Assembly: GCF_002252475.1 (NCBI RefSeq)
Contig: NZ_NNRK01000017.1
Span: 248,001 to 312,000 of the forward strand
Reading direction: 5' to 3'
Origin: Brucella rhizosphaerae
GTDB taxonomy: Bacteria; Pseudomonadota; Alphaproteobacteria; Rhizobiales; Rhizobiaceae
Length of the DNA: 64,000 bases
Position 1 is the first letter of the stretch. Each line of letters begins with the position of its first letter. Positions 8,340-17,808 of this stretch are shown one piece after another. The notes beneath the pieces were generated by a model. That model made no database searches. It was not told the origin of the DNA and saw only the letters and a list, made by a program, of their open reading frames with translations. The translations under genes and the position numbers were made by a program.

Positions 8340-9799
8340 TATTCGTGTCCTCCTTCAAATGATGCAGCAAGCACGTTCTTTTCCGTGATTTCGTTGCCGA
8401 TTAGCTCTGTCACGATCGCACCGTCTCGGAAAACATAGATACGATCGCAAAGTTCAATCTCGTCCATTTCGGTGGAATACCAGACAAAGGTTCGGCCATT
8501 TTCAGCTTCGTGGCGCAGGATTTCATAGACTTCCTGCTTGGTTCCGACATCGACACCACGCATGGGGTCGTCCATCAGAATGGCGTTGGCGCTTGTCGCA
8601 AGCGCACGTGCAAAAAGCACCTTCTGCTGATTGCCGCCGGAAAGGGACAGTATCCGGTTTGCCATATCCGGTGTGCGGATCTGGATTTTGTCTTTCCACT
8701 GCGCGCCAAGTGTATCTTCATGGCTCTTATCAACGAGTTTCATGGATGAAAGGCGGTCAAGCGAACCGATGGTGAGATTGTGCAGAATGCTCCAGAGCGG
8801 AAACGTGCCGTTGAGACTGCGATCGCCAGCCACGAAGGCTAGCTCGCAAGTGCGTGCAGGCAACCAGTTTGACCGACGAGCATAATAAAGATCGAGCAGC
8901 ATCTTGGTCTGGCCGTGACCAGCAAGTCCGGCAAGCCCGATAACTTCGCCTTTGAAAGCCTCAAATGGCTTGGCGTCATTGGCGCGCTTGGTAAACGAGA
9001 GCACAGGTTTCCCACTTGAATCGGTCTTTGCAGCACGCCGTGCGGCTTTCTCACGTTCGACGCTGCCCATGGCTTCGACCAGGCTGCGATTTGTGAAATC
9101 GTTTGCGGCACGATTAGCAACAACCTTGCCATCCTTCATCACGACGATGCGGTCTGAAGTTGAGAGAATTTCACCAAGCATATGAGAGATCAGGATTACC
9201 GAGCCGCCTGTACCAACAAAGCTGCGGACATAGGCCATCAACTGGGCTGCAATTCCTGCGTCGAGTGATGAGGTTGGCTCATCGAGAATAACCAGTTTGG
9301 GTGCAAGGCTGGGGGCAGTGAAATTAATGGAAATCTCAACCATCTGCCGCTCGGCAATTGAAAGTTCATCAATCGTCGCGGAGCAATCAATCTTGTGGCC
9401 GGGGAAAATCTCGCTCAGCTTCTTTGAAATGAGCTCGACCGCCTTGCCGCGCCAGTTTGAACCCTTAAGGTCGCGCTGCATGATGCGCACATTTTCGGCA
9501 ATCGTCAGATTGGGAAAGAGTGACAGCTCCTGAAAGACGCAGCGGATGCCATGTTTGCGTGCAGTCACCACACCATGACCTGCTTCTCCGTGATAGGATA
9601 AGCTGCCTTCGTGAGGCGAAAGACCACCATTGATAACATTGACGATGGTGGATTTGCCTGCACCGTTATGGCCGACAAGTCCAACGCATTCGCCTTCGTG
9701 AATCACGAGATCGGCGCCATCCAGTGCTTTCACAGCACCGAATTGTACGCGGATATTGCGCGCGGCGACGACTTCGCTTCTGTCGATTGTTTCAGACAT
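8339..9799 (-). CDS. CUT2 sugar ABC ATPase, two fused nucleotide-binding domains
   Basis: A 486-residue protein with two ABC domains as in RbsA/AraG. The N-terminal half has Walker [10 protein letters not shown], signature [11 protein letters not shown] and Walker [12 protein letters not shown]. The C-terminal half has the degenerate Walker [12 protein letters not shown] usual for this family, an intact signature [15 protein letters not shown] and [13 protein letters not shown]. It powers the two permeases encoded directly downstream. The second domain is shorter in its centre than in AraG, since the segment between Walker A and signature is trimmed. It is 71 bases from the binding-protein gene. 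Confidence 0.9.
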   Translation of the reverse strand: MSETIDRSEVVAARNIRVQFGAVKALDGADLVIHEGECVGLVGHNGAGKSTIVNVINGGLSPHEGSLSYHGEAGHGVVTARKHGIRCVFQELSLFPNLTIAENVRIMQRDLKGSNWRGKAVELISKKLSEIFPGHKIDCSATIDELSIAERQMVEISINFTAPSLAPKLVILDEPTSSLDAGIAAQLMAYVRSFVGTGGSVILISHMLGEILSTSDRIVVMKDGKVVANRAANDFTNRSLVEAMGSVEREKAARRAAKTDSSGKPVLSFTKRANDAKPFEAFKGEVIGLAGLAGHGQTKMLLDLYYARRSNWLPARTCELAFVAGDRSLNGTFPLWSILHNLTIGSLDRLSSMKLVDKSHEDTLGAQWKDKIQIRTPDMANRILSLSGGNQQKVLFARALATSANAILMDDPMRGVDVGTKQEVYEILRHEAENGRTFVWYSTEMDEIELCDRIYVFRDGAIVTELIGNEITEKNVLAASFEGGHE

Positions 9800-9870
9800 G
9801 CACCCGAACTGTATTTGAGGTGAAGGAAAAGGGAGGCATAGGCAATGCCACCCTCTTTGAGAGAAAAGGT

Positions 9871-10887
9871 TTACTTCGCTTCCGCGATAACCTTCTGAGC
9901 GTCCTCAAGCGAATATTCGACATTCGCAACGCCACCCTTCTGGGTGTTGCTGAGGTCTTTTTCGAGCGATTCCTGGCTTACGCTCAGGAATGGAACAACG
10001 AGGTCTTTCTTGACTTCCTTGCCGTCGAGAATCTGTTGTGCAACCCAGAATGCCAGCGTGGAAACACCCGGAGCAATCGAAACGGACATGGTTTCGTAGC
10101 CGTTGGCTTCTTTCTGCTGTTTCCACCACTGCAGCTCATCCTCACGGTTGCCCATGATGATGATCGGCGTTTCGCGCTTTGCGGCAGCAAATGCTTGTGC
10201 TGCTCCATAGCCATCGCCGCCCTGTGTCACGACCGCATCGATTTTCGGCAAGCTTGGCAACACACCGGCGACCGCGCGCTGCGCAACGTCAGCGGCCCAA
10301 TCGCCGTGGACAGAGCCGACAATCTTGAAGTTCGGATGCTTCTTCACACCATCTTCGATGCCGGCATGCATCTGGTCGTCGACCGAAACGCCAGCAAGCC
10401 CGCGAATTTCAAGCAAATTGCCGCCTTCTGGGAGACGCTTAGCAAGGTATTCGACCTGACCTTCACCCATTGCCTTGAAGTCAACCGCAATGCGCCATGC
10501 GCAAGGTTCGGTTACGATGCCGTCGAAGGAAACAACGGTGATGCCGGCATCGCAAGCTTCCTTGACCGCGCCATTGAGCGCTGTCGGGGACGCTGCATTG
10601 ATGACGATCGCGTCGTAACCCTGCAGGATCATATTCTGGATCTGTGCGGCCTGCTCAGTTGCCTGATTTTCTGCAGTGGTGAAAGCATCGGCTGCAGAAA
10701 CTGTTCCTGCGCTGACAGCTTCCTTCGTTACTTTGTCCCAGCTTTGAAGCATGGCCTGACGCCATGAGTTGCCGGCATAATTGTTCGAGAAAGCGATCTT
10801 CTTCGACGCTGTGTCGGCAAATGCGCTGCCTGTTGCCATCACAGTGGCGAGTGCTGCGGATGCCAAAAGAATTTTCCCAAGCTTCAT
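9871..10887 (-). CDS. Periplasmic sugar-binding protein of the CUT2 importer
   Basis: A 338-residue class I (RbsB-like) binding protein. A signal peptide of about 24 residues ends SAFA, followed by [36 protein letters not shown] and [15 protein letters not shown], the usual ribose-binding fold strands. The start at 10887 is fixed by GGGAGGAA a few bases upstream; a further in-frame start at 10977 adds 30 basic residues without signal character and is rejected. First gene of the importer-lactonase operon. A TGCGG-TG-CCGCA palindrome lies 23 bases upstream, related to two more near the divergent two-component genes. Confidence 0.9.
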   Translation of the reverse strand: MKLGKILLASAALATVMATGSAFADTASKKIAFSNNYAGNSWRQAMLQSWDKVTKEAVSAGTVSAADAFTTAENQATEQAAQIQNMILQGYDAIVINAASPTALNGAVKEACDAGITVVSFDGIVTEPCAWRIAVDFKAMGEGQVEYLAKRLPEGGNLLEIRGLAGVSVDDQMHAGIEDGVKKHPNFKIVGSVHGDWAADVAQRAVAGVLPSLPKIDAVVTQGGDGYGAAQAFAAAKRETPIIIMGNREDELQWWKQQKEANGYETMSVSIAPGVSTLAFWVAQQILDGKEVKKDLVVPFLSVSQESLEKDLSNTQKGGVANVEYSLEDAQKVIAEAK

Positions 10888-10910
10888 TTCATTCCTCCCA
10901 GTTACAAATT

Positions 10911-10922
10911 TGCGGTGCCGCA
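10911..10922. promoter_or_regulatory. Palindrome TGCGG-N2-CCGCA in the importer leader
   Basis: TGCGGTGCCGCA is a perfect 12-base dyad, 23 bases upstream of the binding-protein start. It shares the half-site with the two dyads at 11100 and 11120 and may be bound by the same regulator. Confidence 0.4.
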
Positions 10923-11099
10923 GCGTTCTCAACGCTTCGGTCCGTTTGAAATTCTTTTTGTGCGAAGCCTCCCGCACGACCGCTCCTCAACGGTCCCAGT
11001 TTGCGCACCACATTACCTATTGTCTTGTGGGCAATTTTCTGGTGAAGCGAGAATGAAATAAATGCGTTGCTCTGTGAAGGCTGATCGAAGCAACCATGG

Positions 11100-11135
11100 T
11101 GCGGTTTACCGCAGCATAATTGCGGGAACCCGCAA
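11100..11135. promoter_or_regulatory. Two tandem dyads, centres 21 bp apart, before the two-component genes
   Basis: TGCGGTTTACCGCA (11100-11113) and TTGCGGGAACCCGCAA (11120-11135) are perfect dyads sharing TGCGG/CCGCA. Their centres are two helical turns apart, as expected for cooperative binding on one DNA face. The neighbouring LuxR-type response regulator is the obvious candidate (inference). Confidence 0.55.
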
Positions 11136-11201
11136 GACGCGCCACCCGACAAAAGGCGTATGATAAGAAGCAAAGCAATCTGTCTTTGGGAGGAGAGTCG
11201 C

Positions 11202-12434
11202 TTGCTGGAATTAGCACCTGAGCGCTTGCTCGACCATTATCTCAATATTTCGAGATTGCTGGCAGGTCAGCTCGATTTCGATTCTATCATTCAATCGGTT
11301 GCTGCCGAGATCAATCATATCCTGCCCTATGATCATCTGGACGTCTGTATCAAGATGGTCGATGGCAAGTTTCACATCGCCTATGAAAGCGGGATTGAGA
11401 CGGCCTGGAGCCGAAATCCGCCAGCGCTTTTATCAGGAAGCCCAATTCGCACGCTCCTATCCGGAGAGGCTGAGTATCTGCTGACTGATGATGCGCGTAC
11501 AGATACCCGGTTTCATTTTGAAGGATCATTCTCAACGCCGATCATTGAACATGATCTCAAAGCTCGCCTCCATGTGCCACTGAAAGCACAGGGTGATATT
11601 ATCGGCGCGCTGAGTTGTTCCAGTTTAAGGATCGGCTGCTACACGACGCGTGATGTGGAAAACGCCCAATCGATAGCCGATCTTCTCGCCCCTTATTTTT
11701 TCGCCATTCGGGCTGCCGAACAAGCGAAACGCTCAGCAATTGTCGAGACGGAAGCCCGTGCACGGGAAGAAGGATTACGCTTTGGAGCCCTCAAGCTTAC
11801 CGAAGCGCTGGAGATTGAACGGCATCGCATAGGCATGGATTTGCATGATCAGACGCTGGCAGACCTGACCCGTTTGGCACGTCATGTCGAACGTTTGACG
11901 CGCGCCCCCGACCTTTCCGGTGAGCAACTGGAGCCACTGTTTCGCGGCTTACAGCACTGTATGCAGGATTTGCGACAAATCATTGAAGAAGCAAAGCCTT
12001 CTGTGCTTCAGCTCTTTGGCTTTGCTCAGGCAACGGAGAACCATCTTGACCGTTCCATACGTGAGAGCGGGGCTGCAATCGAATGGTTTCTGGACGACTA
12101 CAGCGAGGGCATGACGGAAAAGCTTGAGGAGGCGGTGGCAACTTCGCTTTTTCGGATTGTGCAGGAAGCAATCAACAATGCGATCCGCCACGCGCTAGCG
12201 GGTGAAATCCGTGTTCGCCTTCGTGACAAGGCTGGCCGGCTTCTGGTTGAGGTAATGGATGACGGGATTGGTATGGACCGTCAGGCGCAGCGTATTGGCC
12301 ATGGTATCGACAACATGCGAACACGTGCGCGGCTGATTTCGGCAAGCTTTGCCATCAGAAAGAATACGGAAGGCAGCGGTACATGCGTGACGATCCATCT
12401 GCCGCCGGAAATGTGTGAGAGAATTGGAGGGTAG
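11202..12434 (+). CDS. Cytosolic GAF-domain sensor histidine kinase
   Basis: A histidine kinase of about 410 residues with no membrane segment. A GAF-like sensor covers about residues 20-170, then a HisKA_3-type dimerisation helix with the phospho-acceptor in GMDLHDQTLADLTR (His about 215), then a HATPase domain with the N box QEAINNAIRHA and the G-box stretch DDGIGMD...HGIDNMRTRA. The start is judged to be TTG 11202, because GGGAGGAG sits 6 bases upstream; ATG 11160 is in frame but has no such site. Its stop is one base before the response regulator start. It is divergent from the sugar importer, which it probably controls in response to an intracellular signal (inference). Confidence 0.85.
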   Translation: MLELAPERLLDHYLNISRLLAGQLDFDSIIQSVAAEINHILPYDHLDVCIKMVDGKFHIAYESGIETAWSRNPPALLSGSPIRTLLSGEAEYLLTDDARTDTRFHFEGSFSTPIIEHDLKARLHVPLKAQGDIIGALSCSSLRIGCYTTRDVENAQSIADLLAPYFFAIRAAEQAKRSAIVETEARAREEGLRFGALKLTEALEIERHRIGMDLHDQTLADLTRLARHVERLTRAPDLSGEQLEPLFRGLQHCMQDLRQIIEEAKPSVLQLFGFAQATENHLDRSIRESGAAIEWFLDDYSEGMTEKLEEAVATSLFRIVQEAINNAIRHALAGEIRVRLRDKAGRLLVEVMDDGIGMDRQAQRIGHGIDNMRTRARLISASFAIRKNTEGSGTCVTIHLPPEMCERIGG

Positions 12435-12435
12435 G

Positions 12436-13209
12436 ATGCAGGTTCTGATCGTGGAGGATGATCCGTTGCATCGCACCTATCTGGGCGAAGCGATCCGTGC
12501 GGCATTGCCGGAGTGCAATGATGTTCTGGAGGCTGATAACGGTTCGACGGGCGAGAAGCTGGCACGGATGCATCGTTTCGCCCATATTGTGATGGATTTA
12601 CAAATGAGCGGGCGTAATGGCATCGAAGCCGCGCGCACAATCTGGAAGGAAAATCCGGAGACCCGTATCCTGTTCTGGTCCAACTATGCCGACGAAGCTT
12701 ATGTGCGCGGTGTCTCGCGCATCGTGCCGGAAGGGGCTGCCTACGGCTATGTACTGAAGTCGGCATCTGATGACAAATTGCGGCTGGCGTTGCGAAGCAT
12801 TTTTGTCGAAGCGCAATGTGTGATCGATCGCGAAGTGCGTGGTTTGCAGCAAAAGAGCCTTGGTCACGCCAGCGGTTTCAGCGAAAGCGAATATGAAATC
12901 CTGATTGATATCGCGCTCGGTTTGACTGATCGGGTTATCGCGCGTCGACGCAATCTTTCTTTGAGAAGCGTTCAGAACAGATTGCAGCAACTCTATGAAA
13001 AACTTAGCGTATATCAGGACAAAGGCGAACCGGATGAGGGGCGTTTCAACCTCCGGGCCCGTGCGGTAACGGTGGCGCTTTTACGCAAACTTCTCAATTT
13101 CAGCGCGCTTGAACGGGCTGAAATTGATCTTAACGATTGGCTCAGCCGACAGCCGCTTTCAATCGACGCTGCTCCAGATCGAGGTCGAGGTCCTTCGCGA
13201 GAGCAATGA
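12436..13209 (+). CDS. LuxR/NarL-type response regulator
   Basis: A 257-residue regulator. The receiver has the acidic pair VEDD (residues 7-9), the phospho-acceptor Asp54 in VMDLQMSGRNG and Lys108 in YVLKSAS. A helix-turn-helix follows at about 150-195 (SESEYEILIDIALGLTDRVI, then LSLRSVQNRLQQLYEKL). ATG 12436 has GGAGGG close upstream; a GTG at 12415 is in frame but overlaps the kinase gene. The last 22 codons run into the convergent uxaB-like gene, giving a 68-base tail-to-tail overlap. Probable targets are the TGCGG dyads at 11100-11135 and 10911 (inference). Confidence 0.87.
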   Translation: MQVLIVEDDPLHRTYLGEAIRAALPECNDVLEADNGSTGEKLARMHRFAHIVMDLQMSGRNGIEAARTIWKENPETRILFWSNYADEAYVRGVSRIVPEGAAYGYVLKSASDDKLRLALRSIFVEAQCVIDREVRGLQQKSLGHASGFSESEYEILIDIALGLTDRVIARRRNLSLRSVQNRLQQLYEKLSVYQDKGEPDEGRFNLRARAVTVALLRKLLNFSALERAEIDLNDWLSRQPLSIDAAPDRGRGPSREQ

Positions 13210-14263
13210 TTGGCGCAAAGCGACGCTGTTTCTTTTCCGCATGATTGGAAGCAATATCGGCAATGCGGTGCTTGAGGAACGGATTGAGGAAGCGTTCACG
13301 CACGGAAGCCACGTAGCTTTCAGCTTGATCACCAAGGCCATCAGCCGCAAAGACTGGCAGGACTTCTTCGCGCCACAGTGCTTCAAGCTCGCTGCGGATC
13401 GTTTCGTCCTGCATGGCTTCGAGCACGATTTCGTCTTTTGGACGATTGCCGTTCAGCCATTGCTCAGCAATGAACGTATGGCCGAGATTGAGCAGATAAA
13501 GCTTGAGCCGTTCATAGAGCGCAAGGTTTTCAGTCACAACGATATCAGGATGTGTGCAGGGGAGAGTCAGGCCATTGGCCTGCTCGATCGCCCAGATCGC
13601 ATAAGGTTCGGCAATAGCGCCGACCGGATCAATTGGTTCTGATACGATGCGGTCTACGAGGCTGTTGGCGAAGACACAGTTGCTTTCAATCCATTGCGTG
13701 AAAGCCTCGGGCAAGCTCCACGTTTCTGCGAGATCAAGCACAATCGAACGCAACTTGTCGCCATTGCGCGAGATTAGCTCGCACGGGAAAATCGACAGCG
13801 ATGCATCTGGATTTACCTGCCAGCGATGATGCAGCAGCACGAGAAGCTTGGCAGGGAAACTTTTCGGCAGGCGATCGGTGTCAGTCAGCAGCGAAATGTC
13901 GTCGCTGTCATCCAGCTCAAATCCCTTATCACCCGTATTCGACAGAATGACCTTAACCTGGGCCGCCAGCGTGCGGATCGCCTGCCAGTCAGTATGGGCC
14001 GAATAGGCGGCAGTCACACTTTTAGCCTGATGGGTCTCATCAATTGCTTCGCCACCAGTCAGTCCGCGAATGATCACCGGATAACCTTCACCAGTGTTAA
14101 GCGCTGCGATGCGTCGTGCACTTTCTGGGTTTGAGGTGGTTTGAACGATTGCGACTGTGCCGATGGCGTCGCCCTTTGCAAGCGCTTCCGAAATGAAGAA
14201 ATCCGCATGTCCGAGCAGAAAACGGCTCGTTCCGAACTGTAGAATCGATGGCTGATCGGTCAT
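13142..14263 (-). CDS. uxaB: UxaB-like tagaturonate/mannonate reductase, mannitol dehydrogenase family
   Basis: A 373-residue NAD-dependent reductase of the mannitol dehydrogenase family, with the N-terminal nucleotide site ILQFGTSRFLLGH, the SNTGDKGFELDD segment, and the C-terminal LNLGHTFIAEQW motif in place of the usual K-x-N-x-x-H (LNxxH) active-site region. It is shorter than E. coli UxaB. The neighbouring altronate dehydratase makes tagaturonate/altronate the likely substrate pair, but fructuronate/mannonate cannot be excluded. GGGAGG lies 7 bases before ATG 14263. It is divergent from the FadR-type regulator; its 3' end overlaps the response regulator gene. Confidence 0.78.
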   Translation of the reverse strand: MTDQPSILQFGTSRFLLGHADFFISEALAKGDAIGTVAIVQTTSNPESARRIAALNTGEGYPVIIRGLTGGEAIDETHQAKSVTAAYSAHTDWQAIRTLAAQVKVILSNTGDKGFELDDSDDISLLTDTDRLPKSFPAKLLVLLHHRWQVNPDASLSIFPCELISRNGDKLRSIVLDLAETWSLPEAFTQWIESNCVFANSLVDRIVSEPIDPVGAIAEPYAIWAIEQANGLTLPCTHPDIVVTENLALYERLKLYLLNLGHTFIAEQWLNGNRPKDEIVLEAMQDETIRSELEALWREEVLPVFAADGLGDQAESYVASVRERFLNPFLKHRIADIASNHAEKKQRRFAPIIALAKDLDLDLEQRRLKAAVG

Positions 14264-14286
14264 GAAGTCCTCCCTTGAATATGCTG

Positions 14287-14298
14287 GAATAGCTATTC
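14287..14298. promoter_or_regulatory. Perfect 12-bp palindrome in the uxaB/regulator control region
   Basis: GAATAGCTATTC is self-complementary and lies 24 bases upstream of the uxaB-like start. Nearby are TTGGTCAAGCCA (14311-14322), partly resembling UxuR/ExuR half-sites, and a tandem GACAAAACT repeat (14352-14369). Any of these could bind the FadR-type regulator. Confidence 0.35.
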
Positions 14299-14454
14299 TA
14301 GCGGGTAAAATTGGTCAAGCCACTCTTTAAAAACCATCTAAAGCGTGCTGCGACAAAACTGACAAAACTCTCAATATGCTGCAATAACAATAGTATAGAT
14401 GATATTGCACTTTTCGCATCTTCAAAATATGGTAAGGCCAATTTGGGAGAGAGC

Positions 14455-15156
14455 ATGAGTGAGCATATCGGCTCCGTGGAACCACGGAGGCTTTACCAAC
14501 AGATTGCCGACCGGGTCAGGCTGCTGATCCGCGAAGGGCATTTTCCGGCTGGAAGCAGGCTTCCCGCTGAGCGCGAACTTGCGCAACAGCTGGGCGTGTC
14601 ACGCCCATCATTGCGTGAAGCACTCATCGCCCTTGAAATTGCAGGCAACGTTGAAATTCGCATGGGCTCCGGCATCTATGTTGCAGCTGAAGAAACGCGG
14701 CTTCCAGCACAAGGCGGATCGATTGGCGAAAGCCCGCTTGAAATCATGCAGGCGCGCTCATTGATCGAAGGTAGCGCGGTGCTCATGGCTTGCAGCCATA
14801 TCACGCTTGATGCCTTGGATCGCCTGCGCGGCAACCTCGATGCCATGCGGTTGCAGATTGAGGCCGGGCGCAAACCTATTGAACTGGATCGGCAGTTCCA
14901 TCTCATTATTGCTGAGCAGTCCGGTAATTCGGTCGTGACACGTATTGTACGTGACCTGTTTGACGAGCGGCATAGTCCGCTCACGGCGCAGATGCGTACG
15001 CGTTACGAGAATGCCGAGACATGGACCTATGCTTTGGCGGAGCATGAGAAAATTTTTGCAGGCCTTGAAGCGAAGGATCCGCTTCTGGCGCAGGCAGCGA
15101 TGCGAACGCATTTGGATACATCAAAGCAGCGATGGATGGAAAACGAGCCCAGATAA
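14455..15156 (+). CDS. FadR/GntR-family transcriptional regulator (UxuR/ExuR-like)
   Basis: A 233-residue regulator. The N-terminal winged helix shows the GntR signature LPAERELAQQLGVSRPSLRE (residues 37-56) followed by ALIALEIAGNVEIRMGSGIYV. The C-terminal FCD domain (about 95-220) is all helical with the metal-site pattern ELDRQFHLIIAEQSGN...ALAEHEKI...AAMRTHL. Such regulators of uronate genes release DNA when a sugar acid binds the FCD domain. ATG 14455 is chosen because GGGAGAG precedes it; the open frame reaches 14311 but the extra part looks non-coding. It lies between uxaB-like and uxaA genes and probably controls both. Confidence 0.85.
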   Translation: MSEHIGSVEPRRLYQQIADRVRLLIREGHFPAGSRLPAERELAQQLGVSRPSLREALIALEIAGNVEIRMGSGIYVAAEETRLPAQGGSIGESPLEIMQARSLIEGSAVLMACSHITLDALDRLRGNLDAMRLQIEAGRKPIELDRQFHLIIAEQSGNSVVTRIVRDLFDERHSPLTAQMRTRYENAETWTYALAEHEKIFAGLEAKDPLLAQAAMRTHLDTSKQRWMENEPR

Positions 15157-15205
15157 TGAGGCTCATATTGGTCGCTGTGGCGGTTTTGGGAGTGAGGTCA
15201 GAACA

Positions 15206-16750
15206 ATGAACGATAAGGCTGTCTCGGCTGTAACGCCGGTAATCCTTTTGCATCCGTCCGACGATGTGGCGGTCGCGCGTATTTCGGTCCGTGCAGGCGA
15301 CCCGATTGGGCTTGGCGATATCATCGCACGCGATCTGATCGGGCGCGGTCACAAGGTGGCTTTGCGCGACATCTCGGCCGGCAAAGAAGTGCATAAATAT
15401 GGTCAGGTGATTGGCGTTGCCATTCAGGACATTGCTGTCGGTGAGCATGTTCATCTGCACAATCTCGCTATGCTGCCGTCCGAACACGAGCATCAGTTTT
15501 CGGTCGATATCGAAGAGCGTGGGATGTTGCCGGAAGCAGAGCGCCGCCAGTTCATGGGTTATGATCGCGGTTTCGGCGGTGTCGGTACACGTAACTATAT
15601 TGGCGTCATTTCGTCGGTGAACTGCTCGGCCACGGTTTCGCGCTATATCGCAGATTATTTTAATCGCATGGGCGGTCTCGAAGGCTTCGAGAATGTCGAT
15701 GGCGTGGTGGCGTTGACGCATGGCAGTGGCTGCGCGATCAACACCAAGTCGGAAGGCTATCGCCTGTTGACCCGCACCATTCAGGGCTACGCCAAGCATC
15801 CAAATTTCGGCGGTATTTTGCTGATCGGCCTTGGTTGCGAAACCAATCAGATCGCGCCGATTATGGAACATTATCGCATGGAAGAAGGCGCACGCCTGCG
15901 CACCATGACGATCCAGCAGCACGGCGGCACTCGCAAGACCATCGATCATGCGATAGCAGAAATCAAGGAAATGCTGCCACTTGTGAATTCTGCCAAACGC
16001 ACGCCGCAGCCTTTGTCGAAGCTGAAAGTAGCACTCGAATGCGGCGGCTCGGATGGTTATTCCGGCATTTCTGCCAATCCGGCGTTGGGCTATGCCTCCG
16101 ATCTGATTGTCCGTAATGGCGGCACTACTGTTTTGGCAGAAACGCCCGAGATATACGGCGCTGAGCACCTTTTGACACGCCGTGCTGTTACGCCAGCGGT
16201 CGCCGAAAAACTGCTGCAGCGCATTGACTGGTGGCGCGATTATACCGCTCGCAACGGTGATGAACTCAACAATAACCCATCGCACGGAAACAAGCTTGGT
16301 GGCCTGACTACCATTCTCGAAAAGTCGTTGGGCGCGGTCGCCAAGGGCGGATCAATGCCGCTTAAGGCCGTCTATGAGTTTGCTGAAACCGTCACTGAAC
16401 CGGGTTTCACTTTCATGGATACGCCGGGCTATGATCCGGTTGCTGTGACCGGGCAGGTTGCCGGCGGCTGCAATGTGATCTGTTTCACCACGGGACGCGG
16501 GTCGGTATCTGGCTTCAAGCCAGCGCCTTGTATCAAGATCGCAACCAATTCCGAAATGTACGAACACATGAAGGAAGATATGGATTTCAACTGTGGTGGC
16601 ATCGTCACGGGCGACGAAACCATCGAAGAATCCGGTACGCGCATTTTTGAACACATTATCGCAGTCGCTTCCGGTGAGCAGACGCTCAGCGAAATTTACG
16701 ACTATGGCGATAACGAATTCGTACCTTGGCAGGTTGGCGCCGTAACCTGA
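15206..16750 (+). CDS. uxaA: Altronate dehydratase
   Basis: A 514-residue enzyme with the two-part build of full-length UxaA: an N-terminal SAF domain (about residues 12-85, HPSDDVAVARISVRAGD) and the C-terminal dehydratase domain opening with GTRNYIGVISSVNCSATV. Conserved metal-site cysteine and histidine stretches include LTHGSGCAI, LIGLGCETNQ, ECGGSDGYSG and FNCGGIVTGDE. It converts D-altronate to 2-keto-3-deoxygluconate in the cytoplasm. ATG 15206 follows GTGAGG; the frame upstream overlaps the regulator gene and is not coding. It is followed by a dehydrogenase and TRAP transporter genes in the same direction. Confidence 0.92.
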   Translation: MNDKAVSAVTPVILLHPSDDVAVARISVRAGDPIGLGDIIARDLIGRGHKVALRDISAGKEVHKYGQVIGVAIQDIAVGEHVHLHNLAMLPSEHEHQFSVDIEERGMLPEAERRQFMGYDRGFGGVGTRNYIGVISSVNCSATVSRYIADYFNRMGGLEGFENVDGVVALTHGSGCAINTKSEGYRLLTRTIQGYAKHPNFGGILLIGLGCETNQIAPIMEHYRMEEGARLRTMTIQQHGGTRKTIDHAIAEIKEMLPLVNSAKRTPQPLSKLKVALECGGSDGYSGISANPALGYASDLIVRNGGTTVLAETPEIYGAEHLLTRRAVTPAVAEKLLQRIDWWRDYTARNGDELNNNPSHGNKLGGLTTILEKSLGAVAKGGSMPLKAVYEFAETVTEPGFTFMDTPGYDPVAVTGQVAGGCNVICFTTGRGSVSGFKPAPCIKIATNSEMYEHMKEDMDFNCGGIVTGDETIEESGTRIFEHIIAVASGEQTLSEIYDYGDNEFVPWQVGAVT

Positions 16751-16791
16751 TCTGCCTCTTTAGTTCAATGACGACTGACAGGAATATTTCG

Positions 16792-17808
16792 ATGGTCAAA
16801 GCTCTGCGTATAGAGAGCGAAAACGTTACCCGTTTTGCTGAAATTCCCGAAGCACCTCTCTTGCCGGGTTATGTCCGTGTAAGCGTGCGTCATGTGGGAC
16901 TTTGCGGCAGTGACCTGAACACGTTCAAGGGGCTTAATCCGCTCGTGGAACTTCCCCGTATTCCGGGTCATGAAATTGGTGGCGAGATCATCGAAGCAGG
17001 TGAGGGTGTGAGCGCTGCTTACGCCAAGGGCAAGCGTGTTATCGTTCTGCCTTACACCAATTGTGGCACCTGCTCGTCGTGCCGCAAAGGCCGTTTGAAC
17101 GCCTGTCGTTATAACAAGACACTTGGCGTACAGCAGAATGGTGGACTGGCTGAACAGATCGTTCTGCCAGCCGAGAAGCTAATTCTGAACGAAAGCCTGG
17201 CACCACGTCATCTGGCATTGGTTGAACCACTTTCTGTTGGTTTTCATGCCGTGGAACGTGGACGAGTTGAAGCTGGGGACACGGTTGCCGTTCTGGGCTG
17301 TGGCATGATCGGTATGGGCGTGCTGATCGGTGCGGTTGCGCGCGGTGCCAGGGTTATCGCGATTGATCCAAGTGCGGAAAAGCGTGAACTGGCTCTGAAG
17401 TTAGGTGCAACGCATGCTCTCCCGGGCGGTGAGGATGTGGTCGCCAAAGTCCAGGAATTGACCAGCGACGATGGCGTTGATGTGGCTTTTGAAGCAGTCG
17501 GATTGCCGATTACCTTCACGCAAGCTGTTGATCTGGCAGGCTTCGCTGGCCGTGTTGTTTATGTCGGCTATTCCAAGTCACCAGTGACCTATCAGACCCA
17601 GTTCTTCAATCTGAAGGAACTCGACATCATGGGATCGCGCAATGCGACGCTCACTGATTTCGAGGCTGTCATCGCACATCTGGAAAAGCTCGGGAGTGAC
17701 GCAGATCAGCTTATCTCCAAGGTATTTTCTTTTGAGGATGCCGAACAGGCGCTGCCCTATTGGGATGGCGACCGCAACGTTCTGAAGATCATTATCGAAC
17801 GCTACTGA
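16792..17808 (+). CDS. Zinc-dependent alcohol/polyol dehydrogenase (RspB/LgoD-like)
   Basis: A 338-residue medium-chain dehydrogenase. Catalytic zinc ligands are suggested by GLCGSD near residue 36 and GHEIGGE near 61; the structural zinc loop CGTCSSCRKGRLNAC is intact. The Rossmann motif is VLGCGMIGMGVL. The stretch LGVQQNGGLAEQIVLP resembles RspB and LgoD, the L-galactonate dehydrogenase that makes tagaturonate. That function would fit the uxaB/uxaA neighbourhood but is inference; another polyol or sugar acid is possible. The ATG at 16792 follows CAGGAAT. It sits between uxaA and the TRAP genes. Confidence 0.82.
   Translation: MVKALRIESENVTRFAEIPEAPLLPGYVRVSVRHVGLCGSDLNTFKGLNPLVELPRIPGHEIGGEIIEAGEGVSAAYAKGKRVIVLPYTNCGTCSSCRKGRLNACRYNKTLGVQQNGGLAEQIVLPAEKLILNESLAPRHLALVEPLSVGFHAVERGRVEAGDTVAVLGCGMIGMGVLIGAVARGARVIAIDPSAEKRELALKLGATHALPGGEDVVAKVQELTSDDGVDVAFEAVGLPITFTQAVDLAGFAGRVVYVGYSKSPVTYQTQFFNLKELDIMGSRNATLTDFEAVIAHLEKLGSDADQLISKVFSFEDAEQALPYWDGDRNVLKIIIERY

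Noticed and set aside
9724-10767. 347-codon plus-strand frame opposite the sugar-binding protein
   Set aside because: Antisense shadow of a clear RbsB-like gene; Cys/Arg-rich translation.
14981-16285. 434-codon minus-strand frame opposite uxaA
   Set aside because: Shadow of the uxaA frame; no ribosome binding site, no domain pattern.
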